Origin: Halobacteriales archaeon
GTDB lineage: Archaea > Halobacteriota > Halobacteria > Halobacteriales > SKSH01
Length of the DNA: 64,000 nt
Direction of reading: 5' to 3'
Assembly: GCA_007118145.1 (NCBI GenBank)
Contig: SKSD01000030.1
Coordinates: forward strand, 1-64,000
This document shows, in pieces, positions 52,185 to 62,256 of this stretch. The notes below the pieces were generated by a model that saw only the letters and a list, made by a program, of their open reading frames with translations, searched no databases and had not been told where the DNA came from. A program made the position numbers and the translations under genes. The number at the start of each line of letters is the position of its first letter. The stretch's first letter is position 1.

Positions 52185-52757
52185 TCAGGATGTCGATGTC
52201 TCCACGGTCAACCTCCAAAGTGACCGCTGCAACTCGATGAACGTGATGTTGAGGCGGTCGGCCACGGTGGTACACACCTCGAGATACGTGCAGTAATCCG
52301 AGGGTCTGACCTTTTTGGGATATGCCTCATTGATTTCACCGACGCCCTCGAGCGCGTGCCACTCACGCCCACCCATGACGATATCGCGTGTCGGGTCGAT
52401 GAAGTACAACATCCCAGAGGCGACCGGGATGTCGATCCCGTCAAGCGTATGGACCTGTGCGACACGCTCGGCAGGGTCGTCGATATCGATGACAGACTCG
52501 AGTGTCGCCCGGATGGTGGCCCATTCGTTCGATCGGTAGGCGCGCTCGGCATCCCTGGCGCGAGCGTTGTACGTCGAGGTGAGGAACCGGCGGTAGTACC
52601 ACCGCACCAACCACTCCACATCCTTCCACGAGAGGGTGCCCTCCCGCACCGCCTCGGGCATCGTCTCGAGGCGTTCCTGCTCGACCAGGTAGAACGCCTC
52701 GGTCCGCTCGTAGTCACGGTTGAGTTCTTCAACAACCGTTCGCGTCAGCGTTGTCAC
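52185..52757 (-). CDS. Hypothetical protein
   Basis: Long ORF VTTLTRTVVEELNRDYERTEAFYLVEQERLETMPEAVREGTLSWKDVEWLVRWYYRRFL; family not recognised; GTG start assumed. Confidence 0.6.
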   Translation of the reverse strand: MTTLTRTVVEELNRDYERTEAFYLVEQERLETMPEAVREGTLSWKDVEWLVRWYYRRFLTSTYNARARDAERAYRSNEWATIRATLESVIDIDDPAERVAQVHTLDGIDIPVASGMLYFIDPTRDIVMGGREWHALEGVGEINEAYPKKVRPSDYCTYLEVCTTVADRLNITFIELQRSLWRLTVETSTS

Positions 52758-52906
52758 AGGGGGGATACTTCTCGGTCGGGGTTGATGAACGCCACGCACA
52801 TCCCGGGGTGAGACCCGCCGAGGCCGAGGGTGACATCGTAGACCATGTCAGAAAGATACATGCAGCCATGAGACCTACCCCCGACAGTTAGGGGTCAGAT
52901 TCCATT

Positions 52907-54985
52907 ATGTCCACCGAGCAAGACGACCTTGTCAAGACGATCTGTCCATACTGTGGTGTCGGGTGCGGACTGCAGTTGCAACCGGGCGATGAGCCAGGTG
53001 AGGTATCGATAAAACCGTGGTTCGACAACCCCGTCAACGGTGGTGCACTGTGCATCAAGGGTGGTGCGTCGACCCAGGTGGTCGATCACGAAGAGCGCCT
53101 CAAGGAGCCTCTCATCAAGGAGGACGGCGAGTTCCGCGAGGCGAGCTGGGACGAGGCGCTCTCGTTGATCGTCGATGAACTCATGCGCATCCGTGATGAG
53201 CACGGACCGGATGCGGTCGGTTTCTTCGGTTCATCGAAGGTGATGAACGAGGAGAACTACCTGCTTCAGAAGCTGTCGCGTCGATTCGGGACAAATAACG
53301 TGGACAACTGCACGCGCATGTGTCATGCATCGACCGTATATACACTCCGTCAAAGCCTCGGGGCAGGTGCGATGACCAACAGCATGCAGGACCTGATGGA
53401 GGCTGGTGATGTCTACTGGATCCAGGGGGCGAATCCGGCCGAACAACACCCTATCGCACATAGCCAGTACCTCAGACAGGCTGCCCTTGAGGATGCCACC
53501 ATCATCCAGGTCGACCCTCACGCCAACAAGACCACACGTGACGCCGATATCCATCTCCAGCTCGAGCCCGGAACCGACATCCCGCTTTTGAACATCGTCA
53601 TCAAGACGATCATCGACGAGGGTCTCATCGATGAGGCGTTCATCGAGGAACGCACGAAGGGATTCGATCACCTCAAGGCGACCCTGGCTGACTTCGATAT
53701 GGAGGAGGCAGCCGATATCTGCGGTGTGCCACTCGAGGACATCCAGGAGGCTGCACGAATCTATGGTGAGGCTGAGAACGCCGCCATCTTCACCGGGATG
53801 GGTATGAGCCAGCATACCTGCGGTGTCGATAACGTGCAAAACGAGGTCAATCTCGCACTCATCACGGGCAACCTCGGCCGACCGGGGACAGGCGTCAATC
53901 CACTCAGGGGTCAGAACAACGTCCAGGGGACGTGTGACGTCGGTGCGATGCCGAACGTCCTACCCGGTTACCAGAACGTCGATGATGATGAGGCACGGGC
54001 ATCAGTCGAGGAGGTATGGGGCTTTGAGATCCCACCCGAACCTGGGCTGACCAACGTCGAGATATCGAACGCGATCGGCGAGTCCATCCATGGGCTGTTC
54101 GTCATGGGTGAGAACCCCATCATGAGCGAGCCCGATTCGAACCACGTCGAAAAGCGCTTCGCGAACGACCTCGAATTCCTCGTGGTCCAGGATATCTTCA
54201 TGAGCGATACCGCCGAGTACGCCGACGTGATCCTCCCTGCGACGAGCTGGGCAGAACGTGGTGGGACCGTCACCAACACAGACAGGCGTGTCCAGTTGAT
54301 GCGCCCTGCGACGAGCGTGCCTGGCAACACCCGCCATGACATCGATATCCTCTGCGAGCTCGGTACCCGGATGTTCGGCGAGGGATTCGACTTCGACGAT
54401 GTCGAGACGGTCTTCGAGGAGTTGCGGCAGGTCTGTCCGATCTATCACGGGATGACGTACGAAGCCCTCGGGCTCGAGGGCATCCAGTGGCCGTGTTATG
54501 AACCCGGCGACGAGGGTGACCAGTATCTATATGAGGAGTCGTTCGACACACCCGATGGCCTTGGCGCCATCAGGGGTGTCTTGCACCAGCCCCCAAAGGA
54601 GGTGCCAGACGACGAGTACACGCTCATCCTCACCACGGGCCGACTCGAAGAGCACTACAACACCGGGACGATGAGCACGCGCTCGCCCACACTCATCCGG
54701 CGGACACCGGAGAACTTCGTAGATATCCACCCGGCCGATGCGGAGGCACGCGGTATCGAGGATGGTGACTACGTGAAGATACGATCACGCCGTGGCGAAA
54801 TAGTCCTCGAGGCGAACGTGACGGAGGATATCAAGGAGGGGTCGATCTGGACGACACCTCACTTCTCAGATGCACGGGCGAACACACTCACGAACAACGT
54901 GATGGACCCACTGGCAAAGATCCCCGAGTACAAGGCTGCTGCAGCCGAGGTAGAACGCGTCGAATCAGGTCAGGCGGCCGACTGA
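52907..54985 (+). CDS. fdhF: Formate dehydrogenase alpha-subunit-like molybdopterin oxidoreductase (Cys type)
   Basis: 4Fe-4S motif CPYCGVGCGLQL...GGALCIKG; NNVDNCTRMCHASTVYTLRQSLGAGAMTNS; TGMGMSQHTCGVDNV, NTDRRVQL. Confidence 0.9.
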   Translation: MSTEQDDLVKTICPYCGVGCGLQLQPGDEPGEVSIKPWFDNPVNGGALCIKGGASTQVVDHEERLKEPLIKEDGEFREASWDEALSLIVDELMRIRDEHGPDAVGFFGSSKVMNEENYLLQKLSRRFGTNNVDNCTRMCHASTVYTLRQSLGAGAMTNSMQDLMEAGDVYWIQGANPAEQHPIAHSQYLRQAALEDATIIQVDPHANKTTRDADIHLQLEPGTDIPLLNIVIKTIIDEGLIDEAFIEERTKGFDHLKATLADFDMEEAADICGVPLEDIQEAARIYGEAENAAIFTGMGMSQHTCGVDNVQNEVNLALITGNLGRPGTGVNPLRGQNNVQGTCDVGAMPNVLPGYQNVDDDEARASVEEVWGFEIPPEPGLTNVEISNAIGESIHGLFVMGENPIMSEPDSNHVEKRFANDLEFLVVQDIFMSDTAEYADVILPATSWAERGGTVTNTDRRVQLMRPATSVPGNTRHDIDILCELGTRMFGEGFDFDDVETVFEELRQVCPIYHGMTYEALGLEGIQWPCYEPGDEGDQYLYEESFDTPDGLGAIRGVLHQPPKEVPDDEYTLILTTGRLEEHYNTGTMSTRSPTLIRRTPENFVDIHPADAEARGIEDGDYVKIRSRRGEIVLEANVTEDIKEGSIWTTPHFSDARANTLTNNVMDPLAKIPEYKAAAAEVERVESGQAAD

Positions 54986-54999
54986 CGGGCACCACGTCA

Positions 55000-55380
55000 T
55001 CAATCTGTTGAACTCCCTCGTTGCTCATTGACCCGCTCGATGGCGGCTTCAATGCCATCGATGACGAACAGATGTGATTCACCATCTCGTGTATCGACCT
55101 GTAGCCGAGGAGGCACCCGCCTCGATCGCCCCTCTGGCCGGTCATCCGGTGTCTCCTCGCGCACCTCAGCGATATCGTCGAGATCGATACTGGTTCGATC
55201 ACCGCCAAGTAGCGCATCGAGGAAGTGAGGGAGGAAGACCAACCGCTGGTCGGTGAGGTACAACCTGCCACCGAGTGGCCGACTATCCCGGTAGAAGTAG
55301 TTCGTCGGATACTTGACGATCAGCTCCTCTCCTTCACCGAGTGGGTCACTCTTCAACCACCAACCCCCAAGCTTTGCCAT
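55000..55380 (-). CDS. GRAM/PH-like domain small protein
   Basis: GEELIVKYPTNYFYRDSRPLGGRLYLTDQRLVFLPHFLDALLGGDRTSIDLDDIAEV. Confidence 0.7.
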   Translation of the reverse strand: MAKLGGWWLKSDPLGEGEELIVKYPTNYFYRDSRPLGGRLYLTDQRLVFLPHFLDALLGGDRTSIDLDDIAEVREETPDDRPEGRSRRVPPRLQVDTRDGESHLFVIDGIEAAIERVNEQRGSSTD

Positions 55381-55496
55381 GTTGAGAGTGACTTGAACGC
55401 CTCGATAAGAAATAGCTTCCGTGGACTATGGACATCTCGACCGTAAGAACCTTGCTCGGATGTTGTATTTATCCCGGTAGTACGCGAACATCCATC

Positions 55497-55796
55497 ATGA
55501 GTATCTTTCATCCGACACACCCAGCCTGTTCGAACTGCCAGGCTGATCTTGAGGGTAACGAGGAGGTGTGTCCATACTGTGGCTTTCATCCCCGAAATGA
55601 GGGTCTCAAATGGGCTGGTGTGTTGTTACTCGTCGTCGTGATTCTCTACACGGCCACCATCTTCCTGGCACAATGGGATCCATTCATCGCCGCCTACGTC
55701 ATGGTGGGTGTCTTCATCTGCTTTTTCCTCTCCTTCATCGCGTTCGTGATCTCGTTCCTCGCCACACCGTACCGGTTCGGCTCACTCTTCACCTGA
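55497..55796 (+). CDS. Zinc-ribbon small membrane protein
   Basis: CSNCQADLEGNEEVCPYCGFHP then two TM segments. Confidence 0.7.
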   Translation: MSIFHPTHPACSNCQADLEGNEEVCPYCGFHPRNEGLKWAGVLLLVVVILYTATIFLAQWDPFIAAYVMVGVFICFFLSFIAFVISFLATPYRFGSLFT

Positions 55797-55883
55797 GACA
55801 GTGAAAGACACCAAAGGAGGTCGCCTCCGATTACCACATCGTCACGGAAACGTATATCCCGCGACCGTTGGTGCTTAAGGTAG

Positions 55884-56039
55884 ATGACAAACACTATCGC
55901 ATTGGCTGCACTGGCCACAGCGGCCATCTTCGGTATCATCGCGATTGTCATGATCTTGTTCGCCGAGTATCTCTTCGCAGGAATCAGCTTCCTAATTGTA
56001 GCTATCACTATCTATGTGTACGAGATAACAAAAGAGTAG
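55884..56039 (+). CDS. Small two-TM membrane protein
   Basis: 51-aa ORF MTNTIALAALATAAIFGIIAIVMILFAEYLFAGISFLIVAITIYVYEITKE. Confidence 0.5.
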   Translation: MTNTIALAALATAAIFGIIAIVMILFAEYLFAGISFLIVAITIYVYEITKE

Positions 56040-56065
56040 AATCGGGTTACGACGCGGTACCCAGT

Positions 56066-58000
56066 TCAGTCGTCTGACATACCGCCGTCACCACCGCCAC
56101 CGCCTTCGCCTTCCTTGATCTCGCTGATGACACCGGTACCGGTCTTGCGGACCGTGAGACCCTCAGTCTCCATGAGTTCTTGCACCGCTGCGTCGAACTC
56201 CTCGGATTGTAAGGTCTCGTACTCCTCTTGGAAGCCTTTCCAGACACTGTAACACATGAACAGCAACACCACTGCGAACGGTAAGCCGGCGGTGATAGAC
56301 GCTGTTTGCAGTGCCGAAAGTCCACCGGCGACCAGTAACACCGCGGCAACAGCCCCCTCGATCAGTGCCCAGGAGATACGCTGGTTGCGTGGTGCTCGGT
56401 GCTTACCACCTGAGCTGAGGTGGCCGAGCACGAGCGATCCTGAGTCTGAGGAGGTAACGAAGAACGTCACGACGAGGATGACTGCCAATACCGACAGGAG
56501 TATACTGAACGCGAGCGTGTCGAACATCTCGAACATAGCTACGTCCTCACCGAGTGCCCACAGCGGTCTGAGCAGGGTTTCGTGTTCCGCGGTGATGGCA
56601 CCCTGTTCGACTGCCTCTGCGGGTGTCAGTCCCTCGTCCTCGAGGACGCCGTCGAGTTCGCTCTGGAATGCCATCTCGGCCTCCATCGCCGCACCGCCGA
56701 GGATGCCGATGAACAGGAAGGAGAACACGACCGGCATGATCAACACACCGAGCGCGAACTCACGTACCGTCCGTCCCCGTGAAATCCGCGCGATAAACAT
56801 CCCCACGAAGGGTGACCACGCGATCCACCAGCCCCAGTAGAAGACCGTCCAGAAGCCCTGGAAGCCATCATACGCACCGATGGAACCCCCGGTTGCTGTT
56901 GCTTCGGCGAAGAACGCCAGCTCAGGCAGGTTCTGGAGGTAGTATCCGATCGATTGTGGGACGAGCTGGAGGAGGAACAACGTTGGACCGAGGATCAACA
57001 CGGAGAACATCAAGATGAGCATGAGACCCACGTTGATGTTGCTGAGCACTCGAATTCCCCGGTGAATCCCAAGTGCCACCGATACCACCGCGATGGCGGT
57101 GATACCGAAGATGATCACGACCTGCTGGGCATCGCCGGTACCGAGCGAAATACCGAGGAGGTCGTCAGCGACTATATCGAGCCCTGTGTTGACCTGTAAC
57201 GCCCCGAGACCCAACGAGGTGCCAAGACCGAACAGCGTGGCGAAGATGGCGAGGATGTCGATGAGGTGACCCCACCAGCCATAGATGCGCTCACCCAGCA
57301 CCGGCCAGAAGACCGACCGGAAGGTGAGTGGCAGGCCGCGGTTGAACGCGAAGAAAGCGAGTGCGAGGCCGACCACGCCGTAGATGGCCCATGGGTGGAA
57401 TGCCCAGTGGAAGTAGGTCACAGCCATGGCAACCTCAGCGGCAGCCACCTGTTCGCCGACCATGAAGACGCTCTCCTCAGCGATGATGTTCCCGTCGGCA
57501 TCGTACTCCATGATACCGTAGTTGAGCCCGTCAACGCCGAAGAGTGGGTCCGCCATGTGGAACAGCGGCTCACCGACGCTCCAGAACATCAACCCGATAC
57601 CCATCCCGGCACTGAACAGCATGGCGATCCACGAGATGTCGCTGAATTCCTTCTCGGCGTCGACACCGCCCAGTCTGATGTTCCCGTACTTACTCAACGC
57701 GAAGAACAACACGGCCAGGATGAAGAGATTGGCCGCGATGATGTAGAACCAACCGAAGTTGGTGTTGATGAAGGTGAAGATCTCGCCGTACAGATCACCG
57801 GCTTGATCGGTGAACAGTGCCGAGTAGATGATGAACAGCAAGATCAGCCCCATCGAGATGAAGAACACCTGTGGTTGGATGTCGAACCCGGCGATCTGCA
57901 TGTTGGTGTCGCCCGGCTTCCGATCTGTATCGGCGTGGAAGAACTCCTCGGTCAGGTCCGTCGCCCATACGTGAACGGGTTCACGTTCATCCGAAGACAT
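56066..58000 (-). CDS. BCCT family (betaine/choline/carnitine) transporter
   Basis: ISWIAMLFSAGMGIGLMFWSVGEPLFHMADP, FYWGWWIAWSPFVGMFIARISRGRTVREF, FFVTSSDSGSLVLGHL. Confidence 0.95.
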   Translation of the reverse strand: MSSDEREPVHVWATDLTEEFFHADTDRKPGDTNMQIAGFDIQPQVFFISMGLILLFIIYSALFTDQAGDLYGEIFTFINTNFGWFYIIAANLFILAVLFFALSKYGNIRLGGVDAEKEFSDISWIAMLFSAGMGIGLMFWSVGEPLFHMADPLFGVDGLNYGIMEYDADGNIIAEESVFMVGEQVAAAEVAMAVTYFHWAFHPWAIYGVVGLALAFFAFNRGLPLTFRSVFWPVLGERIYGWWGHLIDILAIFATLFGLGTSLGLGALQVNTGLDIVADDLLGISLGTGDAQQVVIIFGITAIAVVSVALGIHRGIRVLSNINVGLMLILMFSVLILGPTLFLLQLVPQSIGYYLQNLPELAFFAEATATGGSIGAYDGFQGFWTVFYWGWWIAWSPFVGMFIARISRGRTVREFALGVLIMPVVFSFLFIGILGGAAMEAEMAFQSELDGVLEDEGLTPAEAVEQGAITAEHETLLRPLWALGEDVAMFEMFDTLAFSILLSVLAVILVVTFFVTSSDSGSLVLGHLSSGGKHRAPRNQRISWALIEGAVAAVLLVAGGLSALQTASITAGLPFAVVLLFMCYSVWKGFQEEYETLQSEEFDAAVQELMETEGLTVRKTGTGVISEIKEGEGGGGGDGGMSDD

Positions 58001-58230
58001 AGATTACCCCCCGTTTAGTTTCTCTCACGATACTACCCCTGTCGTTGGTGGTTGTTGTCATGGTGATCGATCTTACGGTCGTGGGTTTGTTCGTCAGTTT
58101 CCTGTTCTGTCTGATTTTTTGATTGCCTATTTTGATGACTTATTGGGAAGAGTGGTTCTCCGAGAGGACTTCTTTGTTTCGATTCCTTTGATATCTGGTA
58201 GTTGTGATGGGGTCACATACACCACGTTGA

Positions 58231-58243
58231 GGGGTGTCACCCC
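58231..58243. repeat. Short perfect inverted repeat GGGGTG-T-CACCCC in a long intergenic region
   Basis: Read directly in the 980-bp gap between the BCCT and corrinoid protein genes. Confidence 0.4.
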
Positions 58244-58980
58244 CTGTTCCTCTGGTTTTCTGGGCTTAGAAACTTTGTTTAGTAGAAATTTAGGTAGAAT
58301 AATATTTGCACAGGTTAGAAAATAAATAAATCTTAATACTGATAATCCAGTTCAAAGTATCATGGTAGCTTACGCATAATTCAACGTTAGTGATAGTATA
58401 ACTGGTTGCGTAAATACAACTGACACATTTGTTGCGTATTTTACGTGTCAACCTGCTCCGCCCAGCACCAGATTCGACATACCGATACCAATAATCGATA
58501 TGGCACGTTCGATATCGGAATCTTGTCATCGAGGTGTACTGGCCGACCGCAATCAGTATGAGAGCACCGTCATATGGCGCCAGTCACACCGTGGGATCAG
58601 CCCTCAAGGAGCGATCGAGGGATCTCCTCGATGACTCGCTGAACCGATCGTTGAAACGTTACAGCGTTTTCAAGCAGATGTCATAGCATTGACGACATGT
58701 AGCCCATCTTATATGTGTACACTCTTCTCGCCACGATTAACAATTCCGTGGTGCTGAACGTGCAATCGATCGGCTGTTGGCATCTCACTGAGACCACTAA
58801 TGACAGGTCGGTAGAATCCTTTGAAAAGCATGTGATGGAGGTATATCAACGTCCACTGTCACAGATTGGGTGTCCACCTGTGACTGATGATCTCCATGTG
58901 CGCCTGGTATCGATAGCCATGTCTTCAAAGTGGTACTAGAGGGCGCAAGTATAACCGTGGATCAACAGGAGTGGAAGGTA

Positions 58981-59730
58981 TCAAGCGGCCTGCTCAGCCC
59001 GATGAGTGACCGATTGACGACCCTCCGAGACGAGTTCCTTCGCTCGTTTGACCGCTGCATCGGCATTATCACCGTACCCATCAGCCCCGATCTCCTCACA
59101 CCACTCAGCCGAGGTCGGCGCCCCGCCCACCATTACCTTCACCCGGTCTCGAAGGCCACGTTCTTCGAGTAGTTCAATCACCTCTGCCTGGTGATCCATG
59201 GTCATCGTCATCAAAGCAGACATACCGAGGATGTCCGGGTCATGTTCCTCGACTGCCTCGACGAAGCGCTCGTTGGGTACCTCCACACCGAGGTCGATGA
59301 CCTCGAATCCGTTCGCCTTCAACATCGTCACCAGGATGTTCTTACCGATATTATGAATATCCTCATCGACAGTACCGATGACCACCTTACCTCCGGTATC
59401 CCCTACTGCTATCTCCATCTCTGCGAGGAGGGGGTCGACGTGCCTCACCCCTGCCTTCATCGCCTCCGCAGCCATCGCCAACTGGGGGAGGAAGACCTCT
59501 CCCCGACCGAACATGTCGCCGACGGCTTTTACACCGGCTGTCAGTCCGTCCTGGAGGAGATCCAGGGGATCAATTCCGTCCTCAATCGCCTGTTTCGTCA
59601 ACGTCTCCGTCTTGTCGGCATCGAGGTCGATGATCGACTGTTGTATCTCGGCCAGCACAGGCTCATCGACCCCGCTCAATCGCTCGTCGAGGTCATCTGC
59701 CTGATCAAGATAGTCGTCAGATTGACTCAT
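58981..59730 (-). CDS. Methyltransferase cognate corrinoid protein (B12-binding)
   Basis: MFGRGEVFLPQLAMAAEAMKAGVRHV; DxHxxG motif GTVDEDIHNIGKNILVTMLKANGFEVIDLGVEVP. Confidence 0.93.
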   Translation of the reverse strand: MSQSDDYLDQADDLDERLSGVDEPVLAEIQQSIIDLDADKTETLTKQAIEDGIDPLDLLQDGLTAGVKAVGDMFGRGEVFLPQLAMAAEAMKAGVRHVDPLLAEMEIAVGDTGGKVVIGTVDEDIHNIGKNILVTMLKANGFEVIDLGVEVPNERFVEAVEEHDPDILGMSALMTMTMDHQAEVIELLEERGLRDRVKVMVGGAPTSAEWCEEIGADGYGDNADAAVKRAKELVSEGRQSVTHRAEQAA

Positions 59731-59841
59731 GGGTATCTCGCTGTCCACACTTAGCCTATGAGCCAAATAAATATTTCTACTCTATAGATGCATATGAGTA
59801 ATATTATGGGTTGCCACAATCACCATAGTCACACGATGACC

Positions 59842-61128
59842 TCATCGTGGCTTACCCGGCTGAGGAAGTGACTCCCTCGGTTGCACGTTGACGATATCTA
59901 CCTCGTAACCATGGTGAGCGATCGCCTCGGTGATCGATCGTGAGTGATTGGCACCAGCTGTCTCGACCTGAAAGATCAGATACGCCTCACCGACGGTCAG
60001 ATCACCGACCGCACGCTCATGGCGTACCGTCCGGATGTTGGCACCATGATCTGCAAGGATCCCCGAGAGCTCGCTCATCTTGCCCGGGACATCTTTGATT
60101 CTGATACGCATCTGAAGCAGCTGCTCACGTTCAGCAAGTGCATGTGTGAGCACCATCTGTAACATCGGCATGTCGAGGTTCCCGCCTCCGAGCAGTGGCA
60201 TGACGGTCTCACTCTCGACATCCACTGCATCGCTCAACAACCCCGCCACCGATGCAGCCCCAGCCCCCTCGACGAGTTGCTTCGCTCGCTCGAGCAGGAG
60301 GAGGATGCTCCGTGCGATCGCCTCATCGGATACCTCGACCACCTCGTCGACATACTCCTCTATCAGTGAGAGCGTCAGATCGGAGATACCCCCCGTCGCG
60401 ATGCCGTCTGCGATGGTATCGACCGATGAGAGCAACTGTGGGATGCCCTTATCGAGGCTGTCATGAACGGTCGCAGCCTCCTTGGCCTGGACACCGATGA
60501 CCCGCACCTCGGGGTTCAACGTTGCGAATGCGGTGGCGACTCCACCGATCAGTCCACCACCTCCGATGGGGATGATCACGGTATCGACCTCGGGGAGGTC
60601 CTCGTACATCTCGACCCCGAGGGTACCCTGGCCGGCGACGATCAGCGGATCATCATATGCGTGGATGAAGGTAGCCTCAGCATCACTCCCGGCGAGTGAC
60701 TGTGCGTACTGCATCGCCTCCTGAAAGTCTGAGCCATGGAGCTCGACGGTTGCACCGTAATTTCTGGTGGCATCGATCTTTGTCTGTGGGGCTGTCTTCG
60801 GCATGACGATCGTCGCGTTGACACCGAGACGCGTCGCGGCAAGGGCAACACCCTGGGCGTGATTCCCAGCACTGGCGGCTATGGCATGCTCGATCCCGTC
60901 CGTCTCGAGACAGTACTTGAGCTTGTTGTACGCACCTCTGGTCTTGAACGATCCCGTCCACTGGAGGTGCTCCATCTTGAGAAAGACACGAGCGTCGACC
61001 ATCCCACCGAGGGACGTACTTCGCTCGATCGGTGTCCGTTTGACCACGGTGTCGTCATCGATACGCTCACGTGCGGCCTCGATATCCTCGAAGGTCACGC
61101 CGAGGTCGTCGCTCATCGCATGATGCAT
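59842..61128 (-). CDS. ilvA: Threonine/serine ammonia-lyase with C-terminal ACT domain
   Basis: PLP motif GSFKTRGAYNKL, SAGNHAQGVA, GGGGLIGG; ACT region MRIRIKDVPGKMSELSGILADHGANI. Confidence 0.93.
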   Translation of the reverse strand: MHHAMSDDLGVTFEDIEAARERIDDDTVVKRTPIERSTSLGGMVDARVFLKMEHLQWTGSFKTRGAYNKLKYCLETDGIEHAIAASAGNHAQGVALAATRLGVNATIVMPKTAPQTKIDATRNYGATVELHGSDFQEAMQYAQSLAGSDAEATFIHAYDDPLIVAGQGTLGVEMYEDLPEVDTVIIPIGGGGLIGGVATAFATLNPEVRVIGVQAKEAATVHDSLDKGIPQLLSSVDTIADGIATGGISDLTLSLIEEYVDEVVEVSDEAIARSILLLLERAKQLVEGAGAASVAGLLSDAVDVESETVMPLLGGGNLDMPMLQMVLTHALAEREQLLQMRIRIKDVPGKMSELSGILADHGANIRTVRHERAVGDLTVGEAYLIFQVETAGANHSRSITEAIAHHGYEVDIVNVQPRESLPQPGKPR

Positions 61129-61176
61129 CGAGCGCTCACACTGTTAAGTCATCGGCGAGCCCTTGATGAGGGATCC

Positions 61177-62070
61177 TCAGGGTAGGTCGATGTCCACCCC
61201 CTCGAGGTCGCCTGCAGCCTTGACGGTGTTCCAGAGCAACATGGTAATCGTCATCGGGCCGACGCCTCCAGGGACTGGTGTGATCGCTGAGGCGACCTCT
61301 CTCGCACTCTCGAAGTCGACGTCACCGACGAGTTTGTATCCCCGCTCGTTATCAGCGTCAACCCGGTTGACACCGACATCGATCACGACCGCACCCTCTT
61401 TGAGCATTGAGCCATCGACGATGCCTGGGTAGCCGACGGCGGCGATGACGATATCTGCCTGTCGGGTCTTAGCCGCGAGGTCAGCCGTCCGTGAGTGGCA
61501 GATCGTCACCGTGGCGTTCCCGACCGGGCCCTTCTGGATGAGGAGGTTCGCCATCGGTTTGCCGACGATATCAGACCGTCCGATGACGACCGCATCCGCA
61601 CCCTCGGTCTCGACACCGGTCTCTTGAAGCAGTCGTTGCACGCCGTGTGGGGTGGCAGGTTTGAACCGTGGGCGGCCAGCGACGAGCCGGCCCACGTTCT
61701 CTGGATGGAACCCATCGACATCCTTTGCTGGGTTGATGTAGTTGAGCACCTCCCATGTGTCGACATGGTCAGGGACAGGCATCTGGACGAGGATACCGTG
61801 TACTTCGGGGTCGGCGTTGAGTTCATCGAGGGTCGAGAACAACTCATCGGCTGGTGCATCGGGTTCGATCTCGACATGGATACCGTTGATCCCGATCTCC
61901 TCACATGCACGCTGCTTCATCGATACATACGTCGAACTCGCAGGATCCTCACTCATCAACACGGTGGCGAGTCCCGGTGTGACTCCTGCCTCATCGAGCA
62001 CCTCGACAGATCCCTCGAGCTCACCGCGGATGTCATCGCCGATGGCGTTACCGTCGATGATCGTGGTCAC
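61177..62070 (-). CDS. folD: Methylenetetrahydrofolate dehydrogenase / methenyl-THF cyclohydrolase
   Basis: YVSMKQRACEEIGI, GILVQMPVPDHVD, INPAKDVDGFHPENVGRL, VVIGRSDIVGKPMANLL, TPVPGGVGPMTITMLL. Confidence 0.96.
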   Translation of the reverse strand: MTTIIDGNAIGDDIRGELEGSVEVLDEAGVTPGLATVLMSEDPASSTYVSMKQRACEEIGINGIHVEIEPDAPADELFSTLDELNADPEVHGILVQMPVPDHVDTWEVLNYINPAKDVDGFHPENVGRLVAGRPRFKPATPHGVQRLLQETGVETEGADAVVIGRSDIVGKPMANLLIQKGPVGNATVTICHSRTADLAAKTRQADIVIAAVGYPGIVDGSMLKEGAVVIDVGVNRVDADNERGYKLVGDVDFESAREVASAITPVPGGVGPMTITMLLWNTVKAAGDLEGVDIDLP

Positions 62071-62256
62071 CGTTGCTCACCTCTGTGTGTGACCGTGATG
62101 GTATCCTGATTCCTCATTATCGTTCGCCTCGGTCTCGGTGTACACATGTGCATAACTGGGTGATCTCCTGTGGGGAGCATGGCCATTCTCACTCGTGGCC
62201 GTCTCACGTGGTTGAGGGTTTCTGTCGGGTGTATTTAATGTTCTGTACTTTCCCAA

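Noticed and set aside
58222-58262. Possible Orc/Cdc6 origin-binding (ORB-like) element because of acgttgaggggtgtcacccc
   Set aside because: Only one copy, no orc/cdc6 gene in the window, and no matching inverted partner; similarity judged from memory only.
58558-58686. 42-aa ORF MRAPSYGASHTVGSALKERSRDLLDDSLNRSLKRYSVFKQMS as transposase remnant
   Set aside because: Too short and no recognisable transposase motif or terminal repeats.
58715-58939. 74-aa plus-strand ORF in the intergenic region
   Set aside because: Composition and lack of recognisable family or promoter make it weak; could be chance.
32054-62152. CACATGTGC as a C1-regulon operator
   Set aside because: About 0.5 copies of a given 9-mer are expected by chance over both strands of 64 kb, it is self-palindromic at its core, and one copy is in the coding sequence of the zinc-finger gene near 20786. 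Kept only as a low-interest note.
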